Below, piece by piece: positions 1 to 10,630 of a stretch of 27,035 nucleotides of DNA. The position numbers and the translations under genes were made by a program. Under the pieces are notes generated by a model. That model ran no database searches, was not told the DNA's origin, and saw nothing but the letters and a program-made list of their open reading frames with translations. The stretch comes from Burkholderiales bacterium UBA954. Lineage in GTDB: Bacteria > Pseudomonadota > Gammaproteobacteria > Burkholderiales > Burkholderiaceae_A. Each line of letters opens with the position of its first letter. Within the stretch, counting starts at the first letter, position 1. The stretch spans positions 1-27,035 of the forward strand of contig DBCQ01000028.1 in the NCBI GenBank assembly GCA_002293155.1, given 5' to 3'.

Positions 1-746
1 CAGCATGCGGTAAATTCAATTGCGAAATCCCGATCGCTTACCGCATCGAGGGAATTCTGGGCAACACCCTCAAATCCGAGCGTCTTGGCGACCCGCTCTC
101 GATCAATGGGGTAGGAGGTTCCTGCAAGGGCGGCCGCACCGAGGGGTAGCTGATTCACACGTTTGCGACAATCGGAGAGTCGTTGCTGATCGCGCGAGAA
201 CATCTCAACATAGGCGAGCAGGTGGTGCCCAAAGGTAACGGGCTGGGCAACCTGAAGGTGGGTGAAGCCCGGCATGATGGTTTCGGCATGGGTCTTTGCT
301 TGTGAGAGAAGGGCGTGTTTTAGTGCAGCAAGCCCGCGTTGAATCTCATCAATCGTGGCCCGTGTCCAAAGCCGGATATCGGTGGCGACCTGATCGTTGC
401 GGCTTCTCGCCGTATGCAGCCGCTTGCCTGCATCGCCAATCAGGTCGGTCAACCGCTTTTCGATATTGAGGTGCACATCCTCGAGGGCTAAGGTCCAGTT
501 GAATTTTCCCGCATCGATTTCGGTCTGAATCTGGCCTAAGCCCGACTGAATATCGGCCAAGTCCTTCGACGAAATCAGCCCCACATGGGCAAGCATCTCC
601 GCGTGGGCGAGTGAGCCTTGAATATCAAAGCGTGCCAGACGTTGGTCGAAAAAGACCGAACCGGTATAGCGCTGAACGAGCTCTGAGACCGGCTCATTGA
701 ACCGGCCGGACCAGCCTTCATTTTTCTTGGAGAATTGTTCGGTCAT
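1..746 (-). CDS. argH: Argininosuccinate lyase, N-terminal part (cut by window edge)
   Basis: Argininosuccinate lyase splits argininosuccinate into arginine and fumarate, the last step of arginine synthesis, as a cytosolic tetramer of the fumarase/aspartase superfamily. About 248 residues are visible from an ATG whose complement lies at 744-746. The protein opens [16 protein letters not shown], matching the usual WSGRF start of the family, and carries the conserved [13 protein letters not shown] segment and, near the cut, SDRDFAIEF. The missing C-terminal half should hold the GSSxMPxKxNP signature loop. Only 21 bp separate this start from the divergent hemC start, so promoters for both genes must lie inside the neighbouring reading frame. 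No strong Shine-Dalgarno sequence is seen. Identification is firm; the true 3' end is outside the window. Confidence 0.96.
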   Translation of the reverse strand, partial: MTEQFSKKNEGWSGRFNEPVSELVQRYTGSVFFDQRLARFDIQGSLAHAEMLAHVGLISSKDLADIQSGLGQIQTEIDAGKFNWTLALEDVHLNIEKRLTDLIGDAGKRLHTARSRNDQVATDIRLWTRATIDEIQRGLAALKHALLSQAKTHAETIMPGFTHLQVAQPVTFGHHLLAYVEMFSRDQQRLSDCRKRVNQLPLGAAALAGTSYPIDRERVAKTLGFEGVAQNSLDAVSDRDFAIEFTAC

Positions 747-767
747 TTGATTGATACACTTCGAAAT

Positions 768-1682
768 ATGTGGATTATTGCATCGCGCGAAAGCCGTTTG
801 GCCATGTGGCAGGCCGAACACGTACAAAACCTGCTCGCCAAGGCCTGCGGCACGTCCGTCGAGATCCTTGGAATGACCACCCGTGGCGATCAAATTCTCG
901 ATCGAACCCTCTCCAAGGTCGGCGGTAAGGGTCTTTTTGTCAAGGAACTCGAAACCGCCCTTGAGGAGGGCAAGGCCCACCTCGCGGTCCATTCCCTGAA
1001 AGATGTCCCTATGGAGTTGCCCGAGGGGTTTGAGTTGGCCTGTGTCATGGCCCGCGAAGACCCGCGTGATGCCTTTGTGTCCAATGAATTCCCAAGCCTC
1101 GAGGCCCTGCCCAATGGCGCCATTGTCGGCACATCGAGCCTGCGGCGAGAGGCTCAGCTTAAGGCACGTTTTCCTTTTTTGAAGATTGTGCCTCTGCGCG
1201 GCAATCTGGATACCCGACTCAGTAAGCTTGACCGCGGCGATATGCAGGCGATTATCCTTGCCGCGGCTGGCCTTAAGCGACTCGGCCTTGCACAGCGAAT
1301 TCGCCAGGTCATTGCGCCCGATGTCTTACTGCCTGCGGCCGGCCAAGGCGCCCTTGGCATCGAGATCCGCACTGATGGAGATGCCATCCGGCGGGCCTTA
1401 GTGCCGCTGGCCGATGACAAAACATTCCGAGAGGTCCGCGCCGAGCGAGCAGTCTCGCGGGCCTTAGGCGGCAGCTGTCAGGTGCCTTTGGCGGCTTATT
1501 GCGTTCAAGAGCCCGATGGCAAGACATTACGATTACGTGCTCTGGTGGCCATGACCGATGGCACCCGGGTACTTCGCGCCGAGTGCGTTGGCGTTGATCC
1601 GGAAGCCCTGGGCCTGGAGGCAGCAAAGGAACTCTCCGATCAAGGCGCGCAGGCGATCTTGCACGCTTTGGGTGTTGCGTAG
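768..1682 (+). CDS. hemC: Porphobilinogen deaminase (hydroxymethylbilane synthase)
   Basis: This enzyme polymerises four porphobilinogen units into hydroxymethylbilane in tetrapyrrole synthesis. The 304-residue protein is of family length. It shows the N-terminal [11 protein letters not shown] motif, KGLFVKELE, the HSLKDVP segment, TSSLRR, and LGGSCQVP, in which Cys237 is the residue that should carry the dipyrromethane cofactor. I chose the ATG at 768 because MWIIASRES aligns with the family N-terminus; an in-frame TTG at 735 would add 11 unlikely residues overlapping the argH start. The gene opens a coupled haem cluster: its last 11 bases overlap the start proposed for hemD. It diverges from argH with almost no intergenic space. 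Confidence 0.97.
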   Translation: MWIIASRESRLAMWQAEHVQNLLAKACGTSVEILGMTTRGDQILDRTLSKVGGKGLFVKELETALEEGKAHLAVHSLKDVPMELPEGFELACVMAREDPRDAFVSNEFPSLEALPNGAIVGTSSLRREAQLKARFPFLKIVPLRGNLDTRLSKLDRGDMQAIILAAAGLKRLGLAQRIRQVIAPDVLLPAAGQGALGIEIRTDGDAIRRALVPLADDKTFREVRAERAVSRALGGSCQVPLAAYCVQEPDGKTLRLRALVAMTDGTRVLRAECVGVDPEALGLEAAKELSDQGAQAILHALGVA

Positions 1683-2466
1683 CCCACGTCTTGCCCTATT
1701 GACCCGCCCGCAATGGCAGGGTGAAGAAACGCCGCGGCTTGGCGATGCGCGTCTGCTGCATGCCCCTTTGCAAACGCTTGAGCGCTGCCCGGTAGCGATC
1801 GCCGATTTAGAGGCGATCTTTGTGGCGCCAGACCCCTGGTTGGTCTGCACCAGTCCCGCGAGCGTACAGGCCTTGCAGGCTTGGCTAAAGGAATTCGGCA
1901 ATCATTTGCTGGCTATCCCAGGGTTGCGTTTTGCTGCCGTGGGCAGCAGTACCCGCGATCAGTTAGCAAAACGACTTACCGATGGGTCGCGCCAGATTAT
2001 CTGTCCGCTGTCTGATGAAACTGCCGATGCAAATGGGCTCTTAGCAGTCTTTGATTCAATCCAGCGAACGGAAGGTTTTGATTGGTCTGCGCAGACCTTG
2101 CTGATTGTTGAAGGGCAAAACAATCGACCCACGCTTGGCGATGGTTTGCGCGCGCGAGGTGCAGAGGTAATTGCGGTTGGATTTTATGCGCGACATGATC
2201 AGGATTGGGAATCGACGATCTGGGATAGATTTAAGCAGTATGCGCATTCAGAGCTCGCGGTGATCGTGACATCAACGGGTGTGATTGATCGATTGCTTGG
2301 TCAGTGCCGGGCACGCGGGATTGACCCAACACAACTGCTCTGGTGTACCCAACACCCAACGATTGCGGCACGATTACGGCAGGCCGGCTGCGAGCAGCTG
2401 CGACGGGTTCGTCTGGACCCACAATTTCTAACGGGTGATCTCTTTGACCATGAATTCGGCTGGTAA
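1672..2466 (+). CDS. hemD: Uroporphyrinogen-III synthase
   Basis: HemD cyclises hydroxymethylbilane with inversion of ring D to give uroporphyrinogen III, the substrate for haem and sirohaem. The family is poorly conserved, and the call rests on the N-terminal [10 protein letters not shown] motif, on [11 protein letters not shown] followed by [10 protein letters not shown] (typical of the first domain), on ALLIVEGQ-like text ([13 protein letters not shown]) and [10 protein letters not shown] in the second half, on [10 protein letters not shown], and on position directly after hemC. About 264 residues is normal. The start is uncertain: GTG at 1672 overlaps the hemC stop by 11 bases, TTG at 1675 is equally possible, and TTG 1699 would remove conserved residues. 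The gene overlaps hemX by 17 bases in another frame, where several Burkholderiales carry a fused hemDX instead. Confidence 0.9.
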   Translation: MLRSPRLALLTRPQWQGEETPRLGDARLLHAPLQTLERCPVAIADLEAIFVAPDPWLVCTSPASVQALQAWLKEFGNHLLAIPGLRFAAVGSSTRDQLAKRLTDGSRQIICPLSDETADANGLLAVFDSIQRTEGFDWSAQTLLIVEGQNNRPTLGDGLRARGAEVIAVGFYARHDQDWESTIWDRFKQYAHSELAVIVTSTGVIDRLLGQCRARGIDPTQLLWCTQHPTIAARLRQAGCEQLRRVRLDPQFLTGDLFDHEFGW

Positions 2467-3136
2467 GACTTTTCTTGCGGCGCTCACGCTATCTGGCCTG
2501 CTCGGTGTGGGTTGGTGGGTAATCGAGCGGCCGCAGTCCGAGATCGATCCCTTCACATCTACGCCGCAGCCTGCCCAACCCGGTGTGGCGCCAAATACCG
2601 CCATTGAAGTGGCAGCCAAGGAGACTTCAGACCCTGGCCTGCCTAAGCCGGATGCAGCGCTTCTGGCTCAGATCGAAGCAGCCAGTCTGAAGCTTGACGG
2701 GATCATCCTGAGCGTTGACCAGATGCGTTTGGTGTCTGCACCGCAGCCCCTTACCGCGCAGCAGTCTATTACAAAGTCCTCAACTGCTCAGTCATCGGCC
2801 GCGCACGCATCAAGCCCGCAAGCCTCAGAGTCGCTCTGGTCGGATATTGTTCGGGCCATCAAGGCTCAGCTCGTTGAGGTTGTGCAGATAAGGCGCGTCG
2901 AAAACCCGGACACACTTTTTCTAACGCCTGAGCAGGGCGCATTGGCCATTGAGCGACTGCGGTTGCGGCTCTTATCAGCACGTATTGCATTGTCGTTGCG
3001 ACACGACAAACTCTTTATCCAGGATCTTGATCAGGCAGAGCAGCTGCTATCAAAGGCATTCGATCCAGAAGACCCGCGGGTTGTTGCGGCCAAGCAGGGG
3101 ATTGGCGACATAAGACTACTTAAGGGCCGGCTGTGA
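2450..3136 (+). CDS. hemX: HemX-like membrane-anchored protein (short form)
   Basis: HemX proteins sit between hemD and hemY in proteobacterial haem clusters and are often annotated as uroporphyrin-III C-methyltransferase, although a methyltransferase role is doubtful. The 228-residue product has one N-terminal membrane anchor (about residues 7-26, ending WWVIE), a Pro/Ala/Ser-rich linker (about 30-130), then the conserved C-terminal block with LTPEQGALAIERLRLRLLSARIAL and QDLDQAEQLL. It is clearly shorter than the roughly 350-400 residues I expect for betaproteobacterial HemX, because the segment after the conserved block is missing or reduced. ATG 2450 is chosen over GTG 2435 since it places the anchor at the N-terminus. 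Its stop overlaps the hemY GTG (GTGA, 4 bases), so the two are translationally coupled. Confidence 0.8.
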   Translation: MNSAGKTFLAALTLSGLLGVGWWVIERPQSEIDPFTSTPQPAQPGVAPNTAIEVAAKETSDPGLPKPDAALLAQIEAASLKLDGIILSVDQMRLVSAPQPLTAQQSITKSSTAQSSAAHASSPQASESLWSDIVRAIKAQLVEVVQIRRVENPDTLFLTPEQGALAIERLRLRLLSARIALSLRHDKLFIQDLDQAEQLLSKAFDPEDPRVVAAKQGIGDIRLLKGRL

Positions 3137-4236
3137 GGCGGCTTTTCGGGCTGCTCGTGCTTCTCACCTTGGCCGTGGGTGCGGCCATGTTGCTGCAACT
3201 GAGTTGGGGAAACATTACCCTCTGGGTACCTCCATACCGAATTGATTTGTCTTTGCAGGCCGCAGTAATTGGACTTTTTTTGGCGCTGGTTGCCACCCTC
3301 ATGATTGCCAAAATTCTGTCGGGTTTTTTAGAGCTGCCCGCGAGGGTCCAGCGTTATCGCAGGCGTAGACAGCAAGAAGTCCGTTTGCAGACCCTCTCCC
3401 AGATGATTCTCGATTACTTTGAGGGCCGTTTTGCACGGGCCATCAAACAATCGAATCAACTGAAGGATGATCTAGGCCTGCGGCAGGCCTCAGCCGGCAC
3501 GATCGCTGCAGCAAATGCCATTACGGCTAGCGCAGCACACGCGATGCACGAGCGGCCCTTGCGAGACAATGCTATCGAGGAATTAAATCGCCTTGCTGTT
3601 GGTTCGTCTAAAGATCAACTGGCCGATCAGGCCGCCGTCGCGGCGTTGCTGGCCGCCGAATTTGCTCTCGATGAACGTAAGGGCCAGCAGGCGCTCATGG
3701 CCTTGGCGCCGTTAACCCAGAAAGAGAGTCGTCAGGTCCACACCATGCGTCTGGCGCTGCGGGCAAACCAGCAGGTCGGAAACTGGGACGAGGTGCTGCG
3801 CATTGCAAGACTTCTAATGAACCGAAAAGCAATCACGCCGACCGTCGCGATTCACTACAAACAGAGGGTGGCTGATGCGTGGATTGCGGACGGCCGTCAC
3901 CAAGAGGCGATTGCCCTCATTGAACAAGTCTTGAAGAACAACTGGGACTCGGGCCTCGCCATGCGCTATGGTCGTTGTGAGGGGGTTGCGAAAGACCAGC
4001 TCACACAACTTGAGCGCTGGTTGAAGGCCCATCCACAGGACCCTGAGTTGCACTGGGCGCTTGGCCGGCTCTGTCAGCGCGAGAGGCTCTGGGGTAAGGC
4101 ACGAATGCATCTGGAGACATCACTTCGAGTAAGACCGATGGTTGAAACCCATCTCGCTTTAGCCGAGATTGCAGAAAGCCTCTCTGAAAACGACACCGCC
4201 GCACTTCATTGGAAGGCGGCGGCGCGTTTGGTCTAA
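3133..4236 (+). CDS. hemY: HemY-type inner-membrane TPR protein
   Basis: Proteobacterial HemY (not the protoporphyrinogen oxidase also called HemY in Firmicutes) is an inner-membrane protein with tetratricopeptide-like repeats that is linked to haem synthesis. The 367-residue product has two N-terminal membrane helices (about residues 2-21 and 42-64), the FLELPARVQRYRRRR stretch typical of the HemY N-terminal domain, and then an all-helical repeat region with ALLAAEFALDERKGQQAL and a C-terminal ELHWALGRLCQRERLWGKA block. The start is GTG at 3133, overlapping the hemX stop. The gene ends the haem cluster and converges on hppA with only 27 bp between stop codons; no convincing terminator is visible there. 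Confidence 0.88.
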   Translation: MRRLFGLLVLLTLAVGAAMLLQLSWGNITLWVPPYRIDLSLQAAVIGLFLALVATLMIAKILSGFLELPARVQRYRRRRQQEVRLQTLSQMILDYFEGRFARAIKQSNQLKDDLGLRQASAGTIAAANAITASAAHAMHERPLRDNAIEELNRLAVGSSKDQLADQAAVAALLAAEFALDERKGQQALMALAPLTQKESRQVHTMRLALRANQQVGNWDEVLRIARLLMNRKAITPTVAIHYKQRVADAWIADGRHQEAIALIEQVLKNNWDSGLAMRYGRCEGVAKDQLTQLERWLKAHPQDPELHWALGRLCQRERLWGKARMHLETSLRVRPMVETHLALAEIAESLSENDTAALHWKAAARLV

Positions 4237-4263
4237 CGAGTTGCGTTGCGTGACGCGTAAGGC

Positions 4264-6312
4264 TTAGCTCGCAAGCGGAAGAATTGGCACGATCAAGAGT
4301 GCAACGATATTAATGATCTTGATCAGCGGGTTCACGGCAGGGCCGGCGGTGTCTTTGTAGGGGTCGCCTACGGTATCGCCAGTAACGGCCGCCTTGTGCG
4401 CATCCGAACCTTTACCGCCGTGATGGCCATCTTCAATGTATTTCTTGGCGTTATCCCATGCGCCACCGCCTGTACACATCGAGATCGCTACGAATAGGCC
4501 AGTCACAATCGTGCCCATCAGCATACCGCCCAAGGCTTTTGGTCCCAGTACGAGGCCCACCACGATTGGCACCACAACTGGCAGCAGCGAGGGAATCAGC
4601 ATCTCTTTAATTGCAGCCTTGGTGAGTAGATCCACGGCCACACCATATTCCGGCTTGCCTGTGCCATCCATAATGCCTTTGATCTCGCGAAACTGGCGGC
4701 GGACCTCAGTCACCACTGCGCCTGCGCAGCGGCCAACGGCTTCCATTGCCATTGCGCCAAACAAGAAGGGAATCATGCCGCCAATAAATAGGCCAATGAT
4801 GACTTCGTAGTCCGAGAGATCAAATTTAATTGCGTGACCCATGCCCTCGAGGGCGTGCGTATAGTCGGCAAAGAGTACCAATGCGGCAAGGCCTGCAGAG
4901 CCGATGGCATAGCCTTTGGTCACCGCCTTCGTGGTGTTACCTACGGCGTCGAGCGGATCGGTAACATTGCGGACCTCAGGGGGCAGTTCCGCCATCTCAG
5001 CGATACCACCTGCGTTATCGGTGATAGGGCCATAGGCATCAAGGGCTACGATAATTCCCGCCATCGAAAGCATACTTGTCGCTGCAACTGCAATACCGTA
5101 GAGCCCAGCAAACTGGAAGGCAACCCAGATCGCTACGCAGACCGAGAGCACGGGCAGCGCGGTGGAGCGCATTGACACCGCAATACCTGCAATGATGTTC
5201 GTTGCATGGCCTGTTTCTGAGGCAGCAGCGACATGGCGCACGGGCGCGTACTCGGTTGCGGTGTAGTACTCCGTGATTACGACCATCGCAGCGGTCAGTC
5301 CAATGCCAACGATCGACGAGAGCCAGAGATTCATGACCGTTAAACCGGGTACATGTGCTGCAGCACCTGCCATTAACCAGTCGGTTACGAAATAAAACGC
5401 AACGATTGAGAGCACCGCTGCAACAATCAGGCCCTTATAGAGCGCCGTCATGATCTTGCCAGTGCCGGAATATTTCACGAAAAAGCAGCCAATGATTGAC
5501 GCGATCACCGATACGCCGCCCAGTGCCAAGGGGTAGATCGCAGCCTCTGCCGCAATGCCCTTGATCGTGAGCGCACCAAGCAACATGGTGGCAATGACCG
5601 TCACGGCATAGGTCTCAAATAAGTCGGCCGCCATTCCTGCGCAGTCGCCCACGTTATCGCCCACGTTGTCGGCGATAACGGCCGGGTTGCGGGGGTCATC
5701 TTCGGGAATACCCGCTTCGACCTTACCCACCAAATCGGCACCAACGTCTGCGCCTTTAGTGAAGATTCCACCGCCGAGTCGGGCAAAGATTGAGATTAGT
5801 GAAGAGCCAAATGCAAGGCCAATTAATGGGTGAAGGGCCTTCACAATATCTTGGGTCTGGGTGAGCTGGTAGGCGTAAAAACCGGCCACCCCGATAAGAC
5901 CCAAGCCAATCACGAACATTCCCGTAATGGCGCCGCCTTGAAAGGCGATAGCCAGCGCAGGATTGATTCCTCCACGGGCGGCCTCGGCGGTGCGGACATT
6001 GGCCCGCACATTGATATTCATGCCGATAAATCCGGCCGCACCGGAGAGAATCGCACCAATCGCAAAGCCCACGGCAGTATTCAAGCCAAGGCCGGGAATG
6101 ATCGCGATGAGAACAAAAATCACGACCCCGACGATTGCAATGGTTCGGTATTGGCGTGCCAGATAGGCCGATGCACCGGCCTGGATGGCCGCTGCGATTT
6201 CCTGCATCCGCGCATTACCGGCCGGCTTGGCCAGAATCCAACGGCTCGAAATAACACCATACACAATAGCCAGAAGGCCACAAATTAAAGCCAAATTCAG
6301 TCCCATCGACAT
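4264..6312 (-). CDS. hppA: Membrane-bound proton-translocating pyrophosphatase, K+-independent type
   Basis: This integral membrane pump couples pyrophosphate hydrolysis to ion export, usually of protons in this class. The 682-residue protein is of family length and consists of many hydrophobic helices. It holds the pyrophosphate-binding DVGADLVGK motif (residues 189-197), the acidic [20 protein letters not shown] loop (about 204-223) and a second acidic region with [12 protein letters not shown]. At GNTTKA (458-463) the lysine at 462 is the mark of K+-independent enzymes, where K+-dependent ones carry alanine. The start ATG at 6312 follows a clear AAGGAG. It is divergent from the soluble pyrophosphatase gene, so the two alternative routes for pyrophosphate use share one 147-bp intergenic region. 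The ion pumped is inferred from subfamily, not shown. Confidence 0.97.
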   Translation of the reverse strand: MSMGLNLALICGLLAIVYGVISSRWILAKPAGNARMQEIAAAIQAGASAYLARQYRTIAIVGVVIFVLIAIIPGLGLNTAVGFAIGAILSGAAGFIGMNINVRANVRTAEAARGGINPALAIAFQGGAITGMFVIGLGLIGVAGFYAYQLTQTQDIVKALHPLIGLAFGSSLISIFARLGGGIFTKGADVGADLVGKVEAGIPEDDPRNPAVIADNVGDNVGDCAGMAADLFETYAVTVIATMLLGALTIKGIAAEAAIYPLALGGVSVIASIIGCFFVKYSGTGKIMTALYKGLIVAAVLSIVAFYFVTDWLMAGAAAHVPGLTVMNLWLSSIVGIGLTAAMVVITEYYTATEYAPVRHVAAASETGHATNIIAGIAVSMRSTALPVLSVCVAIWVAFQFAGLYGIAVAATSMLSMAGIIVALDAYGPITDNAGGIAEMAELPPEVRNVTDPLDAVGNTTKAVTKGYAIGSAGLAALVLFADYTHALEGMGHAIKFDLSDYEVIIGLFIGGMIPFLFGAMAMEAVGRCAGAVVTEVRRQFREIKGIMDGTGKPEYGVAVDLLTKAAIKEMLIPSLLPVVVPIVVGLVLGPKALGGMLMGTIVTGLFVAISMCTGGGAWDNAKKYIEDGHHGGKGSDAHKAAVTGDTVGDPYKDTAGPAVNPLIKIINIVALLIVPILPLAS

Positions 6313-6327
6313 GGGGTTCTCCTTTTA

Positions 6328-6345
6328 TTGAAATTCTGTTTTCAA
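6328..6345. repeat. Inverted repeat in the hppA leader
   Basis: TTGAAA-TTCTGT-TTTCAA is a perfect 6-6-6 inverted repeat lying just upstream of the hppA Shine-Dalgarno sequence. It could be an operator or a small leader hairpin; nothing in the sequence decides between these. Confidence 0.4.
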
Positions 6346-6369
6346 ACACTCCCGGTCTACTTCGACTCT

Positions 6370-6387
6370 CGTCACGCCTGCGTGACG
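6370..6387. repeat. 18-bp palindrome between hppA and ppa
   Basis: CGTCACGC-CT-GCGTGACG is a perfect inverted repeat with 8-base arms and a 2-base centre. It lies 22 bases before a TAGAAT hexamer that could serve ppa, so it is well placed to be an operator for a dimeric regulator acting on one or both divergent genes. The regulator is unknown. Confidence 0.5.
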
Positions 6388-6409
6388 GCTGCCTGCCCGG
6401 GGAATCCCT

Positions 6410-6415
6410 TAGAAT
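6410..6415 (+). promoter_or_regulatory. Possible ppa -10 element
   Basis: TAGAAT lies 44 bases before the ppa start and is followed at once by the 10-base palindrome TGCCTAGGCA (6415-6424). A good -35 hexamer at normal spacing is not visible, which makes the call tentative; an activator at the upstream palindrome would be one explanation. Confidence 0.3.
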
Positions 6416-6459
6416 GCCTAGGCAACACCCATCATTCTGACACAGGGAGCAGCCCCCAA

Positions 6460-6999
6460 ATGGCCTTAAAAAATGTGACCGCTGGAATTAACGCCCCTGA
6501 GGAGTTCAACGTCATTATTGAAATACCGGCAATGTCAGACCCGATCAAGTACGAGGTCGACAAAGAAACCGGGGCTCTCTTTGTGGATCGCTTCATGATG
6601 ACGGCCATGCATTACCCCTGTAACTATGGCTATGTACCTGAGACGATCGCCGACGACGGCGACCCGGTCGATGTTTTGGTGATCACGCCTTTCCCCGTCT
6701 CGGGCGGGTCGGTCGTGCGTTGTCGACCCTTAGGGGTGCTTAAGATGGATGATGAAGCCGGGGGCGACGCTAAGTTATTGGCGGTGCCCACCGACAAGAT
6801 TCTGCCAATCTACAAGCATTGGAAAAAGGTTGAAGACATTAACCCCGATCGCCTCGCCTCGATTCAACATTTCTTTGAGCACTACAAAGATCTAGAAAAG
6901 GGCAAATGGGTAAAGGTGCAGGGCTGGGAAGGTCCTGAGTCTGCAAAGCGTGAAATTATTGAGGGGTTAGCGCGCTATAAGCGGGAGACGGGCAGCTAA
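6460..6999 (+). CDS. ppa: Soluble inorganic pyrophosphatase (family I)
   Basis: The enzyme hydrolyses pyrophosphate released by biosynthetic reactions, pulling them forward. The 179-residue product matches the family length. It shows the NVIIEIP start of the fold, [12 protein letters not shown], the metal-binding signature DGDPVDVLV (residues 66-74, with Asp66, Asp68 and Asp71 as ligands) and the later [16 protein letters not shown] segment with further metal-binding aspartates. I chose ATG 6460, preceded by GGGAG, rather than an upstream TTG at 6328 that would add 44 unrelated residues. The nadE start codon follows the ppa stop directly with no spacer, so the two are probably co-transcribed and coupled. 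Confidence 0.97.
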   Translation: MALKNVTAGINAPEEFNVIIEIPAMSDPIKYEVDKETGALFVDRFMMTAMHYPCNYGYVPETIADDGDPVDVLVITPFPVSGGSVVRCRPLGVLKMDDEAGGDAKLLAVPTDKILPIYKHWKKVEDINPDRLASIQHFFEHYKDLEKGKWVKVQGWEGPESAKREIIEGLARYKRETGS

Positions 7000-8643
7000 A
7001 TGCTCAAAGTCGCTCTGGCGCAAATAAATAGCCGAGTCGGCGATCTGGCCGGCAATGCCGAGAAAATTCTTCAGGCCGCAGTTGCCGCCCAGTCCCAGGG
7101 TGCGGCCGTCTTACTCACTCCAGAGCTCTCTCTAACAGGCTATCCGCCAGAGGATTTATTACTTCGCCCCGCCTTTACACGGGCCTGTGACCACCAGCTC
7201 TTGGTGCTGGCCGAGTCGTTAAAGCCACTGACCGAGATCACCGTGATTGTGGGCCACCCCCGGGCCCGTGAGCAGCGCCGGTTTAATGCGGCAACCGTAA
7301 TTCGTTACGGCAAGATTATCGCGACCTACGGCAAGTTAGAGCTGCCAAATTACGCGGTATTTGATGAGCAACGCTATTTTGATCCGGACGGTGCACCCTG
7401 CTTGTTTGAAGTGAATGGTGTTCGGCTTGGTGTGAATATCTGTGAGGACGTCTGGGCCTCACGGGCCCCGGCCATGGCCAAGGCTGCCGGTGCAAAGATT
7501 TTATTGGCAATGAACGCCTCTCCGTTTCATATCGACAAACAAAATGATCGAATTAGTGTAGCCCGCGCAAATGTCTCAAAGCTGGGCCTTCCAATTGCCT
7601 TTTGCAATATGGTGGGCGGCCAGGATGAATTGGTTTTTGATGGCGGATCTTTTGTGCTTGACGGTGAGGGTAATGTCATCGCCCGTGCTAAGCAGTTTCA
7701 GGAAGATCTACTGATCGTTGATTTTTTTGCTAATGCAGCCGCCGATGAGCAGCAGGTCCACCGAATTGAGCCAGAGTTATCAATTGAGCAGCAGGCCTAT
7801 CAGGCCCTCGTGCTGGGTACCCACGATTACGTTACAAAAAATGGATTTAAAGGTGCCACTATCGGTTTATCGGGAGGGGTTGATTCAGCCCTGGTCTTCG
7901 CGATTGCGGTAGACGCATTAGGCCCTGCGAATGTACGTGCCGTGATGATGCCTTCGAAGTACACAGCGGCAATCAGTATCGAAGATGCGACTGCCTGCGC
8001 AGCAGCCTTTGGGGTCTCAATTGAGTGCATTGATATCGAAGGCCTGAAGACCACCTTTGATCAACAACTCGCTCCACTATTTAAGGGGCTCGCAGAAGAC
8101 CTTACCGAAGAAAATCTCCAGGCTCGTATCCGGGGCACACTGCTGATGGCAATCTCAAATAAGACCTCCACACTTGTTTTAACGACGGGCAATAAATCCG
8201 AAATTGCGGTGGGCTACTGCACGCTGTATGGCGATATGGCGGGGGGGTTTGCGGTCATTAAAGACTTGTTTAAAGGGATGGTTTACCGCCTGTGCTATGA
8301 GCGCAACCGCGTAGCGCTTGCGCAAACCGGTAAAACCTTGATTCCAGAGCGTATTCTCACCCGGGCGCCCAGCGCCGAGTTGCGCCCTAATCAGACCGAC
8401 CAAGATAGCCTGCCGCCGTATGACGCCCTCGATGACATGCTGCGCCGCTACATTGAGGATGGTGAGAGTCGCGACGGACTAATTGCAGCCGGTCATCCAC
8501 CCAAGGAAGTCGATCGGGTGCTGCGTATGATCCGGATCAGTGAGTACAAGCGCCGACAGTCACCTCCGGGTGTGAGGATCAGCCAGCGTGCGTTTGGTCG
8601 TGATTGGCGTTACCCTTTAACGAATGGTTTTATCGAGCAGTGA
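7000..8643 (+). CDS. nadE: Glutamine-dependent NAD+ synthetase
   Basis: NadE makes NAD+ from deamido-NAD+ and ATP, with ammonia drawn from glutamine. The 547-residue protein has an N-terminal nitrilase-type glutaminase domain with the catalytic triad Glu42 (in TPELSLTGYPPED), Lys112 (YGKLELPNY) and Cys148 (GVNICEDVW), and a C-terminal synthetase domain with the ATP-pyrophosphatase P-loop SGGVDSA (291-297) and TTGNKSEIAVGYCTLYGD. This is the short two-domain form common in Proteobacteria. ATG 7000 abuts the ppa stop codon. A PII gene follows after 24 bp. In Azospirillum brasilense the glutamine-dependent enzyme NadE2 is known to be controlled by a PII protein, so a direct regulatory link here is plausible but inferred. 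Confidence 0.97.
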   Translation: MLKVALAQINSRVGDLAGNAEKILQAAVAAQSQGAAVLLTPELSLTGYPPEDLLLRPAFTRACDHQLLVLAESLKPLTEITVIVGHPRAREQRRFNAATVIRYGKIIATYGKLELPNYAVFDEQRYFDPDGAPCLFEVNGVRLGVNICEDVWASRAPAMAKAAGAKILLAMNASPFHIDKQNDRISVARANVSKLGLPIAFCNMVGGQDELVFDGGSFVLDGEGNVIARAKQFQEDLLIVDFFANAAADEQQVHRIEPELSIEQQAYQALVLGTHDYVTKNGFKGATIGLSGGVDSALVFAIAVDALGPANVRAVMMPSKYTAAISIEDATACAAAFGVSIECIDIEGLKTTFDQQLAPLFKGLAEDLTEENLQARIRGTLLMAISNKTSTLVLTTGNKSEIAVGYCTLYGDMAGGFAVIKDLFKGMVYRLCYERNRVALAQTGKTLIPERILTRAPSAELRPNQTDQDSLPPYDALDDMLRRYIEDGESRDGLIAAGHPPKEVDRVLRMIRISEYKRRQSPPGVRISQRAFGRDWRYPLTNGFIEQ

Positions 8644-9526
<883 letters not shown>

Positions 9527-9534
9527 TGGATTGG

Positions 9535-10536
<1,002 letters not shown>

Positions 10537-10546
10537 CTAACAAGCC

Positions 10547-10571
10547 CTCGCGGGCGAGAAATGTCGCGACA
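10547..10571. repeat. Two adjacent palindromes between trxB and ftsK
   Basis: CTCGC-GG-GCGAG (10547-10558) and TGTCGCGACA (10562-10571) are perfect inverted repeats only 3 bases apart. They lie just downstream of a candidate trxB -10 box on the minus strand, where an operator or a 5' leader hairpin would sit. Their role is unknown. Confidence 0.4.
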
Positions 10572-10578
10572 CGGCACA

Positions 10579-10584
10579 ATTATA
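10579..10584 (-). promoter_or_regulatory. Candidate trxB -10 element
   Basis: On the minus strand this reads TATAAT, an exact consensus -10 hexamer, about 90 bases before the trxB start. No good -35 hexamer lies 16-18 bases upstream, so the call is tentative. The same bases on the plus strand include TTATAG, which could equally serve ftsK. Confidence 0.3.
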
Positions 10585-10630
10585 GAAATTCACAGGGGCT
10601 TGCGCCGGTTTCGGCCCAGAAAAGGAGTTC

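Noticed and set aside
4237..4263. Terminator between the convergent hemY and hppA genes
   Set aside because: The only stem (TTGCG-TGACG-CGTAA) is 5 bp with a wobble pair and lacks a T-run.
4436..6288. Open frames opposite hppA (for example 4436-4810, 4834-5175, 5830-6288)
   Set aside because: They are antisense shadows of a well-conserved gene, with no recognisable domains or ribosome-binding sites.
6328..6459. Longer N-terminus for the soluble pyrophosphatase from TTG 6328
   Set aside because: The added 44 residues resemble no pyrophosphatase, and ATG 6460 has GGGAG upstream and gives the normal length.
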